The notes under the pieces were generated by a model. The model searched no databases. It saw only the letters and a list, made by a program, of their open reading frames with translations, and was not told where the DNA came from. Of a stretch of DNA of 64,000 nucleotides, positions 8,330 through 18,186 are shown piece after piece (the stretch's first letter is position 1; every line of letters starts with the position of its first letter). A program made the translations under genes and the position numbers. The stretch lies in the NCBI RefSeq assembly GCF_035581345.1, contig NZ_CP141608.1:886001-950000 (forward strand), in the 5' to 3' direction. Source of the stretch: Pseudomonas sp. JQ170C (GTDB lineage Bacteria > Pseudomonadota > Gammaproteobacteria > Pseudomonadales > Pseudomonadaceae).

Positions 8330-10426
8330 TCAGCTATCCAGTGAGCGGTTGGCCTGAATCGCGGTCAGGGCAATGGTGTAGACGATATCGTCGACCTGGG
8401 CGCCGCGCGGCAGGTCGTTGACCGGTTTGCGCAGGCCTTGCAGCATCGGCCCCAGGCTGACGCAGTCGGCGCTGCGTTGCACGGCCTTGTGGGTGGTGTT
8501 GCCGGTGTTGAGGTCGGGGAACACGAAGACCGTCGCGCGGCCGGCTACCTGGCTGTTGGGGGCCAGTTGCCGGGCGATCTCGAGGTTGGCCGCGGTGTCG
8601 TACTGCAGCGGGCCGTCGATTTGCAGGCTGCGCTGGGTTTCCTGGGCCAGCAGGGTGGCCTCGCGTACCTTTTCTACCTCCTCGCCGCTGGCCGAATCAC
8701 CACTGGAGTAGCTGATCATCGCCACCCGCGGGGCAATGCCGAAGGCTTCGGCGGAGTCGGCGCTCTGCAAGGCGATTTCTGCCAGTTCGCTGGCGCTGGG
8801 GTGTGGGTTCATGACGCAGTCGCCGTACACCAGCACCTGCTCGGGGAACAGCATGAAGAATACCGACGACACCAGGCTGCAACCCGGTGCGGTCTTGATC
8901 AGCTGCAGGGCCGGGCGGATGGTGTTGGCGGTGGAGTGGACCAGGCCGGACACCAGGCCGTCGACCTCATCCAGGGCCAGCATCATGGTGCCGATCACTA
9001 CCGGGTCCTCCAGTTGCTGTTCGGCCATGGGGGCGTTGAGGCTCTTGCTCTTGCGCAGGCTGACCATCGGCTCCACATAGCGGTCACGGATCAGGTCCGG
9101 GTCAAGGATTTCCAGGCCTTCGGGCAGGGTGATGCCCTGGGCCCGGGCCACGGCCTGAACATCGTCGGGCTTGGCCAGCAGCACGCAGCGGGCGATGCCA
9201 CGGGCCTGGCAGATGGCGGCGGCCTGCACGGTCAAGGGTTCGGCGCCTTCGGGCAGAACGATGCGTTTGTTGGCCTGCTGGGCACGCTGGATCAGCTGGT
9301 AACGGAACACCGCGGGAGACAGGCGCAGTTCCCGTGGGGTGCCGCAGCGCTGGTGCAGCCACTCGGCATCCAGGTAGCTGGCAACGAAGTCGGTGATGAT
9401 TTCCGCACGCTCGCGGTCATCGACCGGGATTTCCTTGTTCAACTGATTCAGCTGGTTGGCGGTGTCGTAGGAGCCGGTGCTGACCGAGAGAATCGGCAGG
9501 CCGGCCAGCAGCGCGCCCTGGCAGAGTTCGAGGATGCGCGGGTCGGGCTTGCTGTCGCTGGTCAGCAGCAGGCCGGCCAGCGGCACGCCATTGATGGCGG
9601 CCAGGCTTACCGCAAGGATGATGTCGTCACGGTCGCCCGGGGTGACCACCAGGGTGCCGGGCTTGAGCAGCGGCACGGTGTTGGCCACGGTGCGGGCGCA
9701 GATGATGATCTTGTTCATCCGCCGTTGCTCGTAGTCGCCGGCGTTGAGCACCTGGGCGCCCAGCAGCTCGGCCACATCGCGGGTGCGCGGGGCGTTGAGG
9801 TCGGCCTGGTAGGGAATGCAGCCGAGCAGGCGGAAATCCCCGCCGCGCAGCAGGGGCGAATGCTCCTTCAGGCGTTCGGCGAAGGCGTCCATGCTCTCGT
9901 CGGTGCGGACCTTGTTGAGAATCACGCCGAGCACTTTCGGGTCTTTCGGCCCGCCAAACAATTGCGCCTGCAACTCCACCCGGCCAGACAGCTCGGTGAG
10001 CACTTCGTTTTCTGGCGCCGAGACCAGGATCACCTCGGCGTCCAGGCTCTTGGCCAGGTGCAGGTTGACCCGTGCGGCGTAGCTGGCGTGACGGGTCGGG
10101 ACCATGCCTTCGACAACGACCACGTCCTTGCCCACGCAGGCCTGCTGGTACAGGGTGATGATTTCTTCGAGCAACTCATCGAGCTGGCCATCGCCGAGCA
10201 TGCGCTCGACATGGGCCAGGCTCAGCGGCTGCGGCGGCTTGAGGCCGTGGGTGCGCGCAACCAGTTCGGTGGAGCGCTCAGGGCCGGTGTCGCCGGGGTG
10301 CGGTTGAGCAATCGGCTTGAAAAAGCCGACTTTCAGCCCGGCGCGTTCCAGGGTGCGAACCAGGCCCAGGCTGATGGAAGTCAGGCCGACACCGAAGTCG
10401 GTCGGCGCGATGAAAAATGTCTGCAT
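8330..10426 (-). CDS. pta: Phosphate acetyltransferase, long form
   Basis: Interconverts acetyl-CoA and acetyl phosphate. The 698-residue product is the long form: an N-terminal P-loop-like domain (FFIAPTDFGVG, FFKPIAQPH), a central DRTGG domain (VTPGDRDDIILAVSLAAING) and a C-terminal catalytic domain (IVLPEGAEPLTV, VSGLVHSTANTIRPAL, SYSSGDSASG). The frame opens 12 codons earlier, but the ATG at 10426 begins the family N-terminus MQTFFIAPTD and has GAGAAG upstream. No acetate kinase gene lies next to it, unlike many bacteria. The acyltransferase gene follows at once. Confidence 0.95.
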   Translation of the reverse strand: MQTFFIAPTDFGVGLTSISLGLVRTLERAGLKVGFFKPIAQPHPGDTGPERSTELVARTHGLKPPQPLSLAHVERMLGDGQLDELLEEIITLYQQACVGKDVVVVEGMVPTRHASYAARVNLHLAKSLDAEVILVSAPENEVLTELSGRVELQAQLFGGPKDPKVLGVILNKVRTDESMDAFAERLKEHSPLLRGGDFRLLGCIPYQADLNAPRTRDVAELLGAQVLNAGDYEQRRMNKIIICARTVANTVPLLKPGTLVVTPGDRDDIILAVSLAAINGVPLAGLLLTSDSKPDPRILELCQGALLAGLPILSVSTGSYDTANQLNQLNKEIPVDDRERAEIITDFVASYLDAEWLHQRCGTPRELRLSPAVFRYQLIQRAQQANKRIVLPEGAEPLTVQAAAICQARGIARCVLLAKPDDVQAVARAQGITLPEGLEILDPDLIRDRYVEPMVSLRKSKSLNAPMAEQQLEDPVVIGTMMLALDEVDGLVSGLVHSTANTIRPALQLIKTAPGCSLVSSVFFMLFPEQVLVYGDCVMNPHPSASELAEIALQSADSAEAFGIAPRVAMISYSSGDSASGEEVEKVREATLLAQETQRSLQIDGPLQYDTAANLEIARQLAPNSQVAGRATVFVFPDLNTGNTTHKAVQRSADCVSLGPMLQGLRKPVNDLPRGAQVDDIVYTIALTAIQANRSLDS

Positions 10427-10500
10427 GCGAGCTTCTCGAAATGAGCTGTGCAAAAGAATCAATTGCCAAGGGTATCGCTATCGGCACCCCGAGCGCATCT

Positions 10501-10570
10501 GTAGGTGCGGGCTTGCCCCGCAATACGATGTGGCTGAAGGACCGCTATCGCGGGGCAAGCCCGCGCCTAC
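10501..10570. repeat. REP pair (inverted) upstream of pta and slyD
   Basis: Two REP units (10501-10523 and 10548-10570) in inverted orientation, with arms that match except for one base. They lie between the divergent pta and slyD genes, so here they are not between convergent gene ends. Confidence 0.85.
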
Positions 10571-10660
10571 GGGGTCCGTTTGTCCGGGTTGCGTTCGCTT
10601 TCAGGCGATGCGTTGGTTACACTTGTGCGCTCTACATTCTTATGCAAAAGGTCTCGCCCC

Positions 10661-11146
10661 ATGCTGATCGCCGCCAACAAGGCTGTCTCCATCGACTATA
10701 CCCTGACCAACGACGCTGGTGAGGTCATCGACAGCTCCGCCGGCGGCGCTCCGCTGGTCTACCTGCATGGCGCAGGCAACATCATTCCAGGCTTGGAAAA
10801 AGCCCTGGAAGGCAAAACCGCCGGTGACGAGCTGGAAGTTGCCATCGAGCCGGAAGACGCCTACGGCGAATACCTGGCCGAGCTGGTCAGCACCCTGAAC
10901 CGCAGCATGTTCGAGGGCGTCGACCAACTGGAAGTGGGCATGCAGTTCCACGCTTCCGCCCCCGATGGCCAGATGCAGATCGTGACCATCCGTGACCTGG
11001 ACGGCGACGACGTGACCGTCGACGGCAACCACCCACTGGCTGGCCAGCGCCTGAACTTCAAGGTCAAGGTCGTCAACATCCGTGACGCCAGCGAAGAAGA
11101 AGTAGCCCATGGCCACGTCCATGGCGAAGGTGGCCATCAGCACTGA
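10661..11146 (+). CDS. slyD: FKBP-type peptidyl-prolyl isomerase, SlyD-like
   Basis: A 161-residue cytoplasmic folding helper. The FKBP half-domains (VSIDYTLTNDAGEVIDSS, GAGNIIPGLEKALEG, AYGEYLAELV) surround the IF chaperone insertion (about residues 70-120), which is the SlyD layout. The C-terminus is short and histidine-rich (HGHVHGEGGHQH) and could bind nickel or zinc, although it lacks the long Cys/His tail of E. coli SlyD. The ATG at 10661 is preferred over upstream starts because the FKBP fold begins there. Confidence 0.9.
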   Translation: MLIAANKAVSIDYTLTNDAGEVIDSSAGGAPLVYLHGAGNIIPGLEKALEGKTAGDELEVAIEPEDAYGEYLAELVSTLNRSMFEGVDQLEVGMQFHASAPDGQMQIVTIRDLDGDDVTVDGNHPLAGQRLNFKVKVVNIRDASEEEVAHGHVHGEGGHQH

Positions 11147-11177
11147 TTTTCTGCGCTAAGCTCAGAGAGTCGCGAAG

Positions 11178-11237
11178 GCGCCCGGGCAAGTCCGTCGCAC
11201 TCCACCAGGGGAAGACGGCTTGGCAGGGCGCTTTTTT
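11178..11237 (+). terminator. Long bulged hairpin with T-run after slyD
   Basis: GCGCCC (11178-11183) pairs with GGGCGC (11226-11231), followed by TTTTTT. A second inner stem forms between AAGTCCGTC and GACGGCTT. The shape fits an intrinsic terminator for slyD, but the roughly 50-base enclosed structure is longer than usual and could be the 3' end of a small RNA. Confidence 0.55.
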
Positions 11238-11301
11238 AATGGGCTGGGGATATTGATTGCAGCCCGCAGCGGCAATCGGGATCTGGAAAGGGGAGTACGT
11301 C

Positions 11302-11784
11302 ATGAGTGCATTTCACGACCTGAAGTTGCAGGCGCTCAATGGCCAGGAGTTACCTCTTGCGCCATTCAAGGGCCAGGTGGTGCTGGTGGTCAATGTCGCC
11401 TCCAAGTGTGGCCTGACCCCGCAGTACGCAGCACTGGAAAACCTTTATCAGCAATACAAAGGACAAGGCTTCAGTGTCCTGGGCCTGCCGTGCAACCAGT
11501 TTGCCGGGCAGGAACCGGGCACCGAGAGCGAAATCGCCGAGTTTTGCAGCCTCAACTACGGGGTGAGTTTCCCCCTGGGCGGCAAGCTTGAAGTCAACGG
11601 GCCGCAGCGGCATTCGCTGTACCGTTTGTTGGCAGGCGAAGGGGCGGAGTTCCCCGGCGACATCACCTGGAATTTCGAGAAATTCCTGGTGGGTAAGGAT
11701 GGTCGGGTCCTGGCGCGCTTCTCGCCACGCACCGCGCCGGATGATGCGACTGTGGTGCAGGCCATCGAGAAAGCGCTGGCCTGA
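11302..11784 (+). CDS. Glutathione peroxidase-family peroxidase
   Basis: A 160-residue thiol peroxidase of the GPx fold. The active-site cysteine is Cys36 in NVASKCGLT (Cys where animal enzymes have selenocysteine), with the Gln in LPCNQFAGQEPG and the Trp in TWNFEKFLV completing the tetrad. Bacterial members usually use thioredoxin rather than glutathione to reduce hydroperoxides (family knowledge). The ATG at 11302 follows the ribosome site AAGGGGAG. No signal peptide is present, so the protein is cytoplasmic. Confidence 0.92.
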   Translation: MSAFHDLKLQALNGQELPLAPFKGQVVLVVNVASKCGLTPQYAALENLYQQYKGQGFSVLGLPCNQFAGQEPGTESEIAEFCSLNYGVSFPLGGKLEVNGPQRHSLYRLLAGEGAEFPGDITWNFEKFLVGKDGRVLARFSPRTAPDDATVVQAIEKALA

Positions 11785-11794
11785 TTGACCCTGA

Positions 11795-11891
11795 TCGCGG
11801 GGCAAGCCCGCTCCTACCGAACCCGTAGGATCGGGCTTGCCCCGCGATGCAGTTGAGCCGCCCCCACCGTAGAAGCGGGCTCGCCCCGCGA
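11795..11891. repeat. Cluster of three REP units
   Basis: REP units at 11795-11817 (inverted), 11825-11847 and 11869-11891 (both direct). The first two form a tight hairpin 10 bases after the glutathione peroxidase stop and could serve as its terminator. The third has two changes in the conserved stem. Confidence 0.85.
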
Positions 11892-11981
11892 TTGCCGTCA
11901 AATCACTCCCATCAATAGTACTGGGCCACCCCATCGCTCGCCCCTATCCTCAGGCGCATCCCCACCCCACTGGAGCGCCGC

Positions 11982-13085
11982 ATGTCCGCCACCGCATTGT
12001 TCACCCCCTTCCAACTGGGCGCCCTTGAGCTGCCAAGCCGTGTGGTCATGGCACCGATGACCCGCACCTTTTGCCCGGGCGGCGTACCCCATGCCCAGGT
12101 GGTCGAGTACTACCGTCGCCGCGCCGCCGCTGGCGTCGGCCTGATCATCACCGAAGGCACCACCGTCGGCCACCAGGCCGCCAACGGGTACCCGAATGTG
12201 CCGCGTTTCTATGGTGACGACGCCCTGGCAGGCTGGAAAAAGGTCGTGGAGGCGGTACACGCCGAAGGCGGGCGTATCGTTCCGCAGCTCTGGCATGTGG
12301 GCAGTGTGCGGCGCCTGGGCGTGGAGCCGGACGCCAGCGTGCCGGGCTATGGCCCGAGCGAGAAAATCAAGGACGGCCAGGTGCTGGTTCACGGCATGAG
12401 CCAGGACGATATTCGTGACGTCATCCAAGCCTTCGCCCAGGCCGCCCGCGACGCCCAGGCCATCGGCATGGACGGTGTCGAGATCCACGGCGCCCATGGC
12501 TACCTGATCGACCAGTTCTTCTGGGCGGCAAGCAACCAGCGCACCGATGAATACGGTGGCGACCTGGCCGGTCGTTCGCGTTTTGCCATCGAGTTGATCC
12601 AGGCCGTACGCGCCGCCGTGGGCCCGGACTTTCCGATCATCTTCCGCTTCTCGCAGTGGAAGCAGCAGGATTACACCGCCCGCCTGGTGGAAAGCGCCGA
12701 GGCGCTGGATGCCTTCCTGCAGCCGCTGAGTGAAGCGGGTGTGGATATCTTCCACTGTTCCACCCGCCGTTTCTGGGAGCCGGAGTTCGCGGGCTCGGAC
12801 CTGAACCTGGCGGGCTGGACCCGCCAGCTCACCGGCAAGCCGACCATTACCGTCGGTAGCGTGGGCCTGGATGGCGAGTTCCTGCAGTTCATGGTCGCCA
12901 CCGACAAGGTGGCGCAACCGGCCAGCCTGGAAAACCTGCTGACCCGGCTGAACAACGACGAGTTCGATCTGGTAGCCGTGGGCCGTGCATTGCTGGTGGA
13001 CCCGGACTGGGCTGCCAAGGTCCGTGACGGCCGCGAGCAGGACATCCTGCCGTTCAGCCGCGAGGCGTTGACGACCCTGGTTTGA
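11982..13085 (+). CDS. NADH:flavin oxidoreductase / alkene reductase, old yellow enzyme family
   Basis: A 367-residue FMN-dependent TIM-barrel reductase of electrophilic alkenes, nitro compounds or quinones. Family features are MAPMTRTFCPGG at the N-terminus, the substrate-binding pair and following segment in EIHGAHGYLIDQFF, TDEYGGDL, and the phosphate-binding segment VGRALLVDPDW near the end. It ends 32 bases inside the oppositely oriented glycosyltransferase gene. The natural substrate cannot be told from sequence. Confidence 0.9.
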   Translation: MSATALFTPFQLGALELPSRVVMAPMTRTFCPGGVPHAQVVEYYRRRAAAGVGLIITEGTTVGHQAANGYPNVPRFYGDDALAGWKKVVEAVHAEGGRIVPQLWHVGSVRRLGVEPDASVPGYGPSEKIKDGQVLVHGMSQDDIRDVIQAFAQAARDAQAIGMDGVEIHGAHGYLIDQFFWAASNQRTDEYGGDLAGRSRFAIELIQAVRAAVGPDFPIIFRFSQWKQQDYTARLVESAEALDAFLQPLSEAGVDIFHCSTRRFWEPEFAGSDLNLAGWTRQLTGKPTITVGSVGLDGEFLQFMVATDKVAQPASLENLLTRLNNDEFDLVAVGRALLVDPDWAAKVRDGREQDILPFSREALTTLV

Positions 13086-14277
13086 TTGCCAGTGCTGCGG
13101 CAGGCTGGGGCGCGATCGCGCCCTGGCCCTGACCCTGGCGGCAGGCGGCGCTCAAGTGGCTTTCAAACTGCTCGACAATCGCCGGCCAGCCTTGGCGGCT
13201 GGCGTGTTGGCGGGCATTGAGGCGTACCCGGCGCAAGGTTTCCGGGTCTTCCAGCAGCCAGTTACAGGCATCGATGAACGCGTCGGCATCACCCGGCATG
13301 GCCAGCGCCCCGCTATGGCCGTGGCGGATGTGCTGGGCCGCGGCGGCCTGGTCGTAGGCCACCACGCCAAGGCCTGAGGCCAGGGCTTCGAGCACCACAT
13401 TGCCAAAGGTTTCGGTGAGGCTGGGAAACAGAAAGATATCCCCCGAAGCGTAGTGCTCGGCCAGGGCTTCGCCGCGTTGGGCACCGCAGAACACGGCGTC
13501 GGGCAGTTGTTGCTCAAGGGCGCTGCGCTGCGGACCGTCACCCACCACGATCAACCTGATGTGCCGTGCTGGATAGTTGCGCCGTGCCGCGTCCAGGCAT
13601 TGCTGCAGCACGCCGAGGTTCTTCTCCGGGGCCAGGCGCCCGACATGGATCAGGGCGATGTCATCGCTGCCCAACCCCCATTGTGTACGCAACGCCTCAC
13701 GGCGCCGGGCCGGCGTGAATAGCTGGCTGTCGACACCCCGGGCCATCAGGGTCAGGTTGTCGAACCCGCGGCGCTCCAGTTCCAGACGCTGGCTCAGGCT
13801 GGGCACCAGGGTGGTGTGGGTGCGCCGGTGAAACCAGCGCAGGTAGTGCGTCAGCAGCCGGGCCAGCAGGCCCAGGCCGTACTCGCTGGAATACTGGTGA
13901 AAGTTGGTGTGAAAGCCACTGACCACGGCAATGCCCAGGCGCCGCGCCGCGCGCAGGGCGCTCAAGCCCAGCGGGCCTTCGGTGGCGATGTACAGCACAT
14001 CGGGACGGTGCCGGCGCCAGCGGCGGATCAGCTTGTGCATCGACACCTGGCCCCATTGCAGCCCAGGGTAGCCCGGCAGCGGCCAGCCGCGGCACAGCAG
14101 CTGCAGGTCATCGCCCGGCCCGCCGGGATCACCGCCCTGGCGCGGGCGCACCAGCTCGACCTGATGGCCGCGCTGGCGCAAGCCTTCGCTCAGGCGGCCA
14201 AGGGTATTGGCCACGCCGTTGATTTCCGGTGGGAAGGTTTCGCTGATCAGGGTGACATGCAGGGGCGGTGTGCTCAT
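13054..14277 (-). CDS. GT4-type glycosyltransferase
   Basis: A 407-residue GT-B fold enzyme. The N-terminal acceptor domain starts VTLISETFPPEINGVANTLG, typical of PimA/SqdX-like lipid glycosyltransferases. The donor domain has HVGRLAPEKNLGVL and the E-x7-E motif ETFGNVVLE. The ATG at 14277 is chosen because the earlier part of the frame lacks family features. Its last codons overlap the 3' end of the old-yellow-enzyme gene. It probably glycosylates a membrane lipid; some Pseudomonas relatives act during phosphate limitation (inference). Confidence 0.82.
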   Translation of the reverse strand: MSTPPLHVTLISETFPPEINGVANTLGRLSEGLRQRGHQVELVRPRQGGDPGGPGDDLQLLCRGWPLPGYPGLQWGQVSMHKLIRRWRRHRPDVLYIATEGPLGLSALRAARRLGIAVVSGFHTNFHQYSSEYGLGLLARLLTHYLRWFHRRTHTTLVPSLSQRLELERRGFDNLTLMARGVDSQLFTPARRREALRTQWGLGSDDIALIHVGRLAPEKNLGVLQQCLDAARRNYPARHIRLIVVGDGPQRSALEQQLPDAVFCGAQRGEALAEHYASGDIFLFPSLTETFGNVVLEALASGLGVVAYDQAAAAQHIRHGHSGALAMPGDADAFIDACNWLLEDPETLRRVRLNARQHASRQGWPAIVEQFESHLSAACRQGQGQGAIAPQPAAALAIKPGSSTPRG

Positions 14278-14455
14278 GAAGATCAGTGTCTGCGGCCTCG
14301 ATTGCGGCGCCGTGAAGCATTTGTGACGGATGCATGACGCCCGATTTTCGGCGCGTTGGCCTGCAAAATATTTCCCATGCGGGCACTCAAGATTGTTGGG
14401 CAATCAGCCGATGCAAAAGCACACGAATGACCGATTTCGCTCCAGGAGAGCGTTG

Positions 14456-15772
14456 ATGTTCAACAGCAAACTGAAAAAAGAAAACCAGCAGCTGCGCGAA
14501 GACCTGCTGTCCATCGAGCAGGTCAAATGCAGCCTCGACAGCGAGATGCTGGTGTTGCAGCTCGACCCTCAGGGGCGGATCGAATCGGTCAACAGCAATT
14601 TCGAGAAAGAGATGCTCTACGGCAGCCATCAGTTGCTGGGTCGAAGCATCGAAGAGATCGTGCCGGCGCACGTCAAGCAACTGGACTTCTACCATCGCAT
14701 GCGCAATGCCATTACCCGTGGCGAGCACCTGAACGGCGCGTTTCGCCTGTTGCGCGGCAACGGCGAGGAAGCCTGGCTGCGCTCGATCCTGCAGCCGGTG
14801 AAAAGCAGCGATGGGCGGCTCAAATATTTCACCCTGCACTCCAGCGATCTGACGCGCACCATCGAGACTTCCCGCGAGCACGAAAGCCTGATCAAGGCGC
14901 TGATGCGCTCCACGGCGGTCATCGAATTCAACCTGCAAGGTGAAGTGCTGGCCGCCAACGACCGTTTCCTGCAGACCATGGGCTATCGCCTGGAGCAGGT
15001 GGTGGGCAAGCACCACCGGATGTTCTGCGAGCCCGACGAGTACAACTCAAAGGCTTACCAGGCGTTCTGGGAGCAGTTGCGCCGGGGCGAGTTCGTGGCC
15101 GAGCGCTTCAAGCGGGTCGATGCCCACGGGCGTGTGGTCTGGCTGGAGGCGTCGTACAACCCGATCATCGACACCCACGACGTGCTCTACAAAGTGGTCA
15201 AGTTCGCAACCGTCATCACCGACCAGGTCAATCAGGAGATTGCCGTGGCCGAGGCTGCCGACATCGCCTACAGCACCTCGGTCGAGACCGACGCCAGCGC
15301 GCGCAAGGCCACCGACGTGGTGACCCAGACCGTCGAGGTGATGCGTGGTCTGGAAGCCTGCATGCAAGAGGCCGCCAACGGTATCGAGGCGCTGGATAAA
15401 CAGTCCCAGGTCATTGGCTCGATCATCAAGACCATCAGCGACATTGCCGGGCAGACCAACCTGCTCGCGCTCAACGCGGCGATCGAGGCGGCGCGCGCCG
15501 GCGAGCAGGGCCGCGGCTTTGCCGTGGTGGCCGACGAAGTGCGGCAACTGGCCTCGCGCACCAGTACCGCCACCGAGGAAATTGCCCGGGTGGTGCAGCA
15601 GAATGAGCAGTTGGCCAAGGCGGCCGTGGACATCATCGACAGCAGCAAGCGCCAGGCCGAACAGGGCCTGAGCCTGGCCGGGCAGACCGGCACGGTGATT
15701 GTCGAGATCCAGGACGGGGCCAAGAAGGTGGTCAATGCGGTGGGGCAGTTCTCCAGCCAGCTGGCGGGCTGA
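14456..15772 (+). CDS. Soluble PAS-PAS methyl-accepting chemotaxis protein (BdlA-like)
   Basis: A 438-residue cytoplasmic signal transducer. A short coiled coil ([17 protein letters not shown]) precedes two PAS domains (about residues 25-140 and 150-265), then a shortened signalling domain with the chemoreceptor hairpin [20 protein letters not shown]. No transmembrane segment and no HAMP domain is present. This is the layout of P. aeruginosa BdlA, which links chemoreceptor signalling and c-di-GMP to biofilm dispersal (family knowledge). An AGGAGAG ribosome site at 14443 fixes the ATG at 14456. Confidence 0.85.
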   Translation: MFNSKLKKENQQLREDLLSIEQVKCSLDSEMLVLQLDPQGRIESVNSNFEKEMLYGSHQLLGRSIEEIVPAHVKQLDFYHRMRNAITRGEHLNGAFRLLRGNGEEAWLRSILQPVKSSDGRLKYFTLHSSDLTRTIETSREHESLIKALMRSTAVIEFNLQGEVLAANDRFLQTMGYRLEQVVGKHHRMFCEPDEYNSKAYQAFWEQLRRGEFVAERFKRVDAHGRVVWLEASYNPIIDTHDVLYKVVKFATVITDQVNQEIAVAEAADIAYSTSVETDASARKATDVVTQTVEVMRGLEACMQEAANGIEALDKQSQVIGSIIKTISDIAGQTNLLALNAAIEAARAGEQGRGFAVVADEVRQLASRTSTATEEIARVVQQNEQLAKAAVDIIDSSKRQAEQGLSLAGQTGTVIVEIQDGAKKVVNAVGQFSSQLAG

Positions 15773-15796
15773 TGACGGCCAACCACCGCGGGTGTT

Positions 15797-17134
15797 TCAG
15801 CCTGGCTGATTGAAGAAGGCTGCCAGCGTCGCAGTGACAGCCCGTGCCCCGGTAGCGATCGCGGGCAGTTCGACGACAAAGCCCGGGGTGTGGTTCATCG
15901 CCGCCGGCAGTTGCTTTTTCTCGACCAGGTTGGTGTACACGTCGGGCTTGCCCGACCCCACCTCAAGGAACAGCACCTTGGTGTCGGGGTAGGGGCTGGC
16001 GAGCATGTGGAAGTCTTCCGAGCCCATCAGCGGTGGCATCCCTGGCAACACCTTGTCGGCACCCAGCTGCTGCACCAGCGCGGCCTGGGCTATTTCAGTC
16101 TGTTCCTTGCCGTTGAACACCGGGGTGGAGTAACCCTTCATGGTGTACTGGGCCTGGTAGTCGGGCGGCATGTCGTTCATGACCAGCACGCCACGGGTGA
16201 CCGACTTGATCCCGGCGATCATCCGCTCGCGTACCTTTTCGTCGTACCAGCGCAGGTTGAGCTTCAGCGTGGCGCTGACCGGGATGATGTTGTTGTTCAC
16301 CCCGGCCTGGAAGGCGCCGACGGTGAGTACGGCGGGTTTTGACTGGTCGAGCATGCGGCTGGTGATGGTCTGGTAACCCATGACCGCCATGGCGCCCATC
16401 ACCACCGGATCTTTGGTGACGTGAGGCGTGGAGCCGTGGCCGCCGATACCGGGCAGCACCACGTCGATCTGGTCGGTGCCGGCCAAGCGAGGGCCTTCGC
16501 GCAAGCCGACACTGTCGGCCGGGTACACCGGCGACACGTGGGCCGCCACCAGCACATCGGGTTTGGGCGCAAAGTCATAAAGCCCGTTGTTGACCATGGC
16601 GGTGGCGCCTTCGAGCAATTCCTCGGCCGGTTGCGCCACCAGCACCAGCGTGCCGGACCACTGATCCTTGAGCTGCACCATGACCTTGGCCACCTCCATC
16701 AGCCACGTGGTGTGGGCGTCGTGACCACAGGCGTGCATCACCGGCTGGGCCGGGTTGCCGAGCCAGGGCGTGACCTTGCTGCTCTGGTAGGGCAGGCCGG
16801 TGGCTTCCTTGATCGGCAGTGCATCCATGTCGGCGCGGTACATCACCACAGGCCCCGGGCCATTGCGCAAAATGCCCACTACGCCGGTGGTGCCGATGGC
16901 GGTCTTGACCTCAAAGCCCTGGGCTTTGAGGGCCTTGGCCACCTGGGCGGCAGTTTCTTTCTCCTGGAAGGCCAGTTCGGGATTGCGGTGCAGTTGCTTG
17001 AACTGCTCGATCATCTGCGCTTCGTCCTGATGGACCAGGCTGTCGATGCGGGTTTTCAGGTCGGTGGCGGCGTGTGCCGGGAAAGCGGCGATACAGGCAA
17101 GGGCAAGCAAGCAGCGCTGGAGACGCAAGGGCAT
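15797..17134 (-). CDS. Exported M20-family amidohydrolase
   Basis: A 445-residue metallo-amidohydrolase of the IAA-amino acid/hippurate hydrolase group (M20D). A signal peptide (MPLRLQRCLLALACIAAFPA, cut after AHA) directs it to the periplasm. Metal-binding motifs are HACGHDAHT, QPAEELLEGA and AHVSP, and the dimerisation domain carries GGHGSTPH. It would release an amino acid from an N-acyl conjugate. The ATG at 17134 starts the signal peptide. The divergent LysR gene just upstream is its likely regulator. Confidence 0.88.
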   Translation of the reverse strand: MPLRLQRCLLALACIAAFPAHAATDLKTRIDSLVHQDEAQMIEQFKQLHRNPELAFQEKETAAQVAKALKAQGFEVKTAIGTTGVVGILRNGPGPVVMYRADMDALPIKEATGLPYQSSKVTPWLGNPAQPVMHACGHDAHTTWLMEVAKVMVQLKDQWSGTLVLVAQPAEELLEGATAMVNNGLYDFAPKPDVLVAAHVSPVYPADSVGLREGPRLAGTDQIDVVLPGIGGHGSTPHVTKDPVVMGAMAVMGYQTITSRMLDQSKPAVLTVGAFQAGVNNNIIPVSATLKLNLRWYDEKVRERMIAGIKSVTRGVLVMNDMPPDYQAQYTMKGYSTPVFNGKEQTEIAQAALVQQLGADKVLPGMPPLMGSEDFHMLASPYPDTKVLFLEVGSGKPDVYTNLVEKKQLPAAMNHTPGFVVELPAIATGARAVTATLAAFFNQPG

Positions 17135-17208
17135 GGCGTAATTCCTTGTACTTTGTAGGATTTGTTGCGTGGCCCTGTCAGTCTCTGTATCTATGCCTTG
17201 TGCGTCCA

Positions 17209-18186
17209 ATGCAAAAAAAACCAAGGATTAATGCAGTGGCTGACTCAATTGACCTGAAACGCATCCGCCATCTGGTACTGCTCAGCGAGGAATTGCACTT
17301 CTCCCGTGCGGCCGAGCGCGCCAATTTGTCCCAGACCGCCTTCAGCCGCAGCATCCAGACGCTGGAGGCTGATCTTGGGGTGCGTTTGTTCGATCGCGAT
17401 ACCCGCTCCGTCACGCTCACCGCTGCCGGGCGTCAGTTGCTGGCCCGCAGCCGGGAGTTGCTGGGCAGTGCCGGACGGCTGGTCGCCGAGGCCAACCACA
17501 TTGCCAAGGCCGACGGTGGGGAGCTGAAGTTCGGCGCGGGCATGATGGCGGCCAATCTGTACCTGGCCAATACCCTGACGACACTGCGCCGGCGCATTCC
17601 GAAGCTGGTGATGAAGGTCGAGGTCAATCACTGGCATCACCTGATCCAGCACCTGGAGCAGGAGCAGATCGAGTTCTTTGTCGCCTATACCTGCGACCCC
17701 GGGCGTTTGTCCGATCCCCGCTTTGCCATCACCCCGTTGCCGGCCGAACCCACCTCGATTTTCTGCCGGGGCGATCACCCCTTGGCCCGGCAGCAGGCAC
17801 CGGTGACCCGCGAGCAACTCCTGGAGTACCCGTGGAGTTCCGTGTTGTTTGACGAGGTGGCGCCAGCGCGGTTGCGTGACGTGCTGGAGTTGCCCGAAGG
17901 AATGAGCGCGCCCTTGGCGCTGGGCTGCAATGACCTGCAATTGCTGCGCGCCACAACCCTGGGCAGTGACTCGTTGCTGCTCACCTGGCGCGCTTGGCTG
18001 GAGGCGGACCTGCGCAGCGGCGCGCTCTGTGATGTAGGGGCGTTGTTGCAGCCGGGGTTTCCCGGAAGTGGCCGTATTGCCAGTGCGATTGTCTGCCATG
18101 CCGGCCGGACCTTGTCGCCGATCGCACGCCAGGCCATCGAACTGATCACTGCTGCGGCGACCGGCGCAGCCGGCGGGTCAGGTTAA
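17209..18186 (+). CDS. LysR-family transcriptional regulator divergent from the amidohydrolase
   Basis: A 325-residue regulator. Residues about 15-75 are the winged helix ([40 protein letters not shown]), followed by a substrate-binding co-inducer domain. The gene is divergent from the exported amidohydrolase with 74 bases between starts, the usual arrangement for control of the neighbour. An alternative GTG start at 17236 has a better-placed AAGGA site and begins VADSIDLKR, so the true start is uncertain. The 3' end overlaps cysZ by four bases, tail to tail. Confidence 0.85.
   Translation: MQKKPRINAVADSIDLKRIRHLVLLSEELHFSRAAERANLSQTAFSRSIQTLEADLGVRLFDRDTRSVTLTAAGRQLLARSRELLGSAGRLVAEANHIAKADGGELKFGAGMMAANLYLANTLTTLRRRIPKLVMKVEVNHWHHLIQHLEQEQIEFFVAYTCDPGRLSDPRFAITPLPAEPTSIFCRGDHPLARQQAPVTREQLLEYPWSSVLFDEVAPARLRDVLELPEGMSAPLALGCNDLQLLRATTLGSDSLLLTWRAWLEADLRSGALCDVGALLQPGFPGSGRIASAIVCHAGRTLSPIARQAIELITAAATGAAGGSG

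Noticed and set aside
8438..10444. Long plus-strand reading frame opposite pta
   Set aside because: It lies entirely over pta, whose motifs are unmistakable. Long antisense frames are common in GC-rich genes, and its translation is low-complexity with no family motif.
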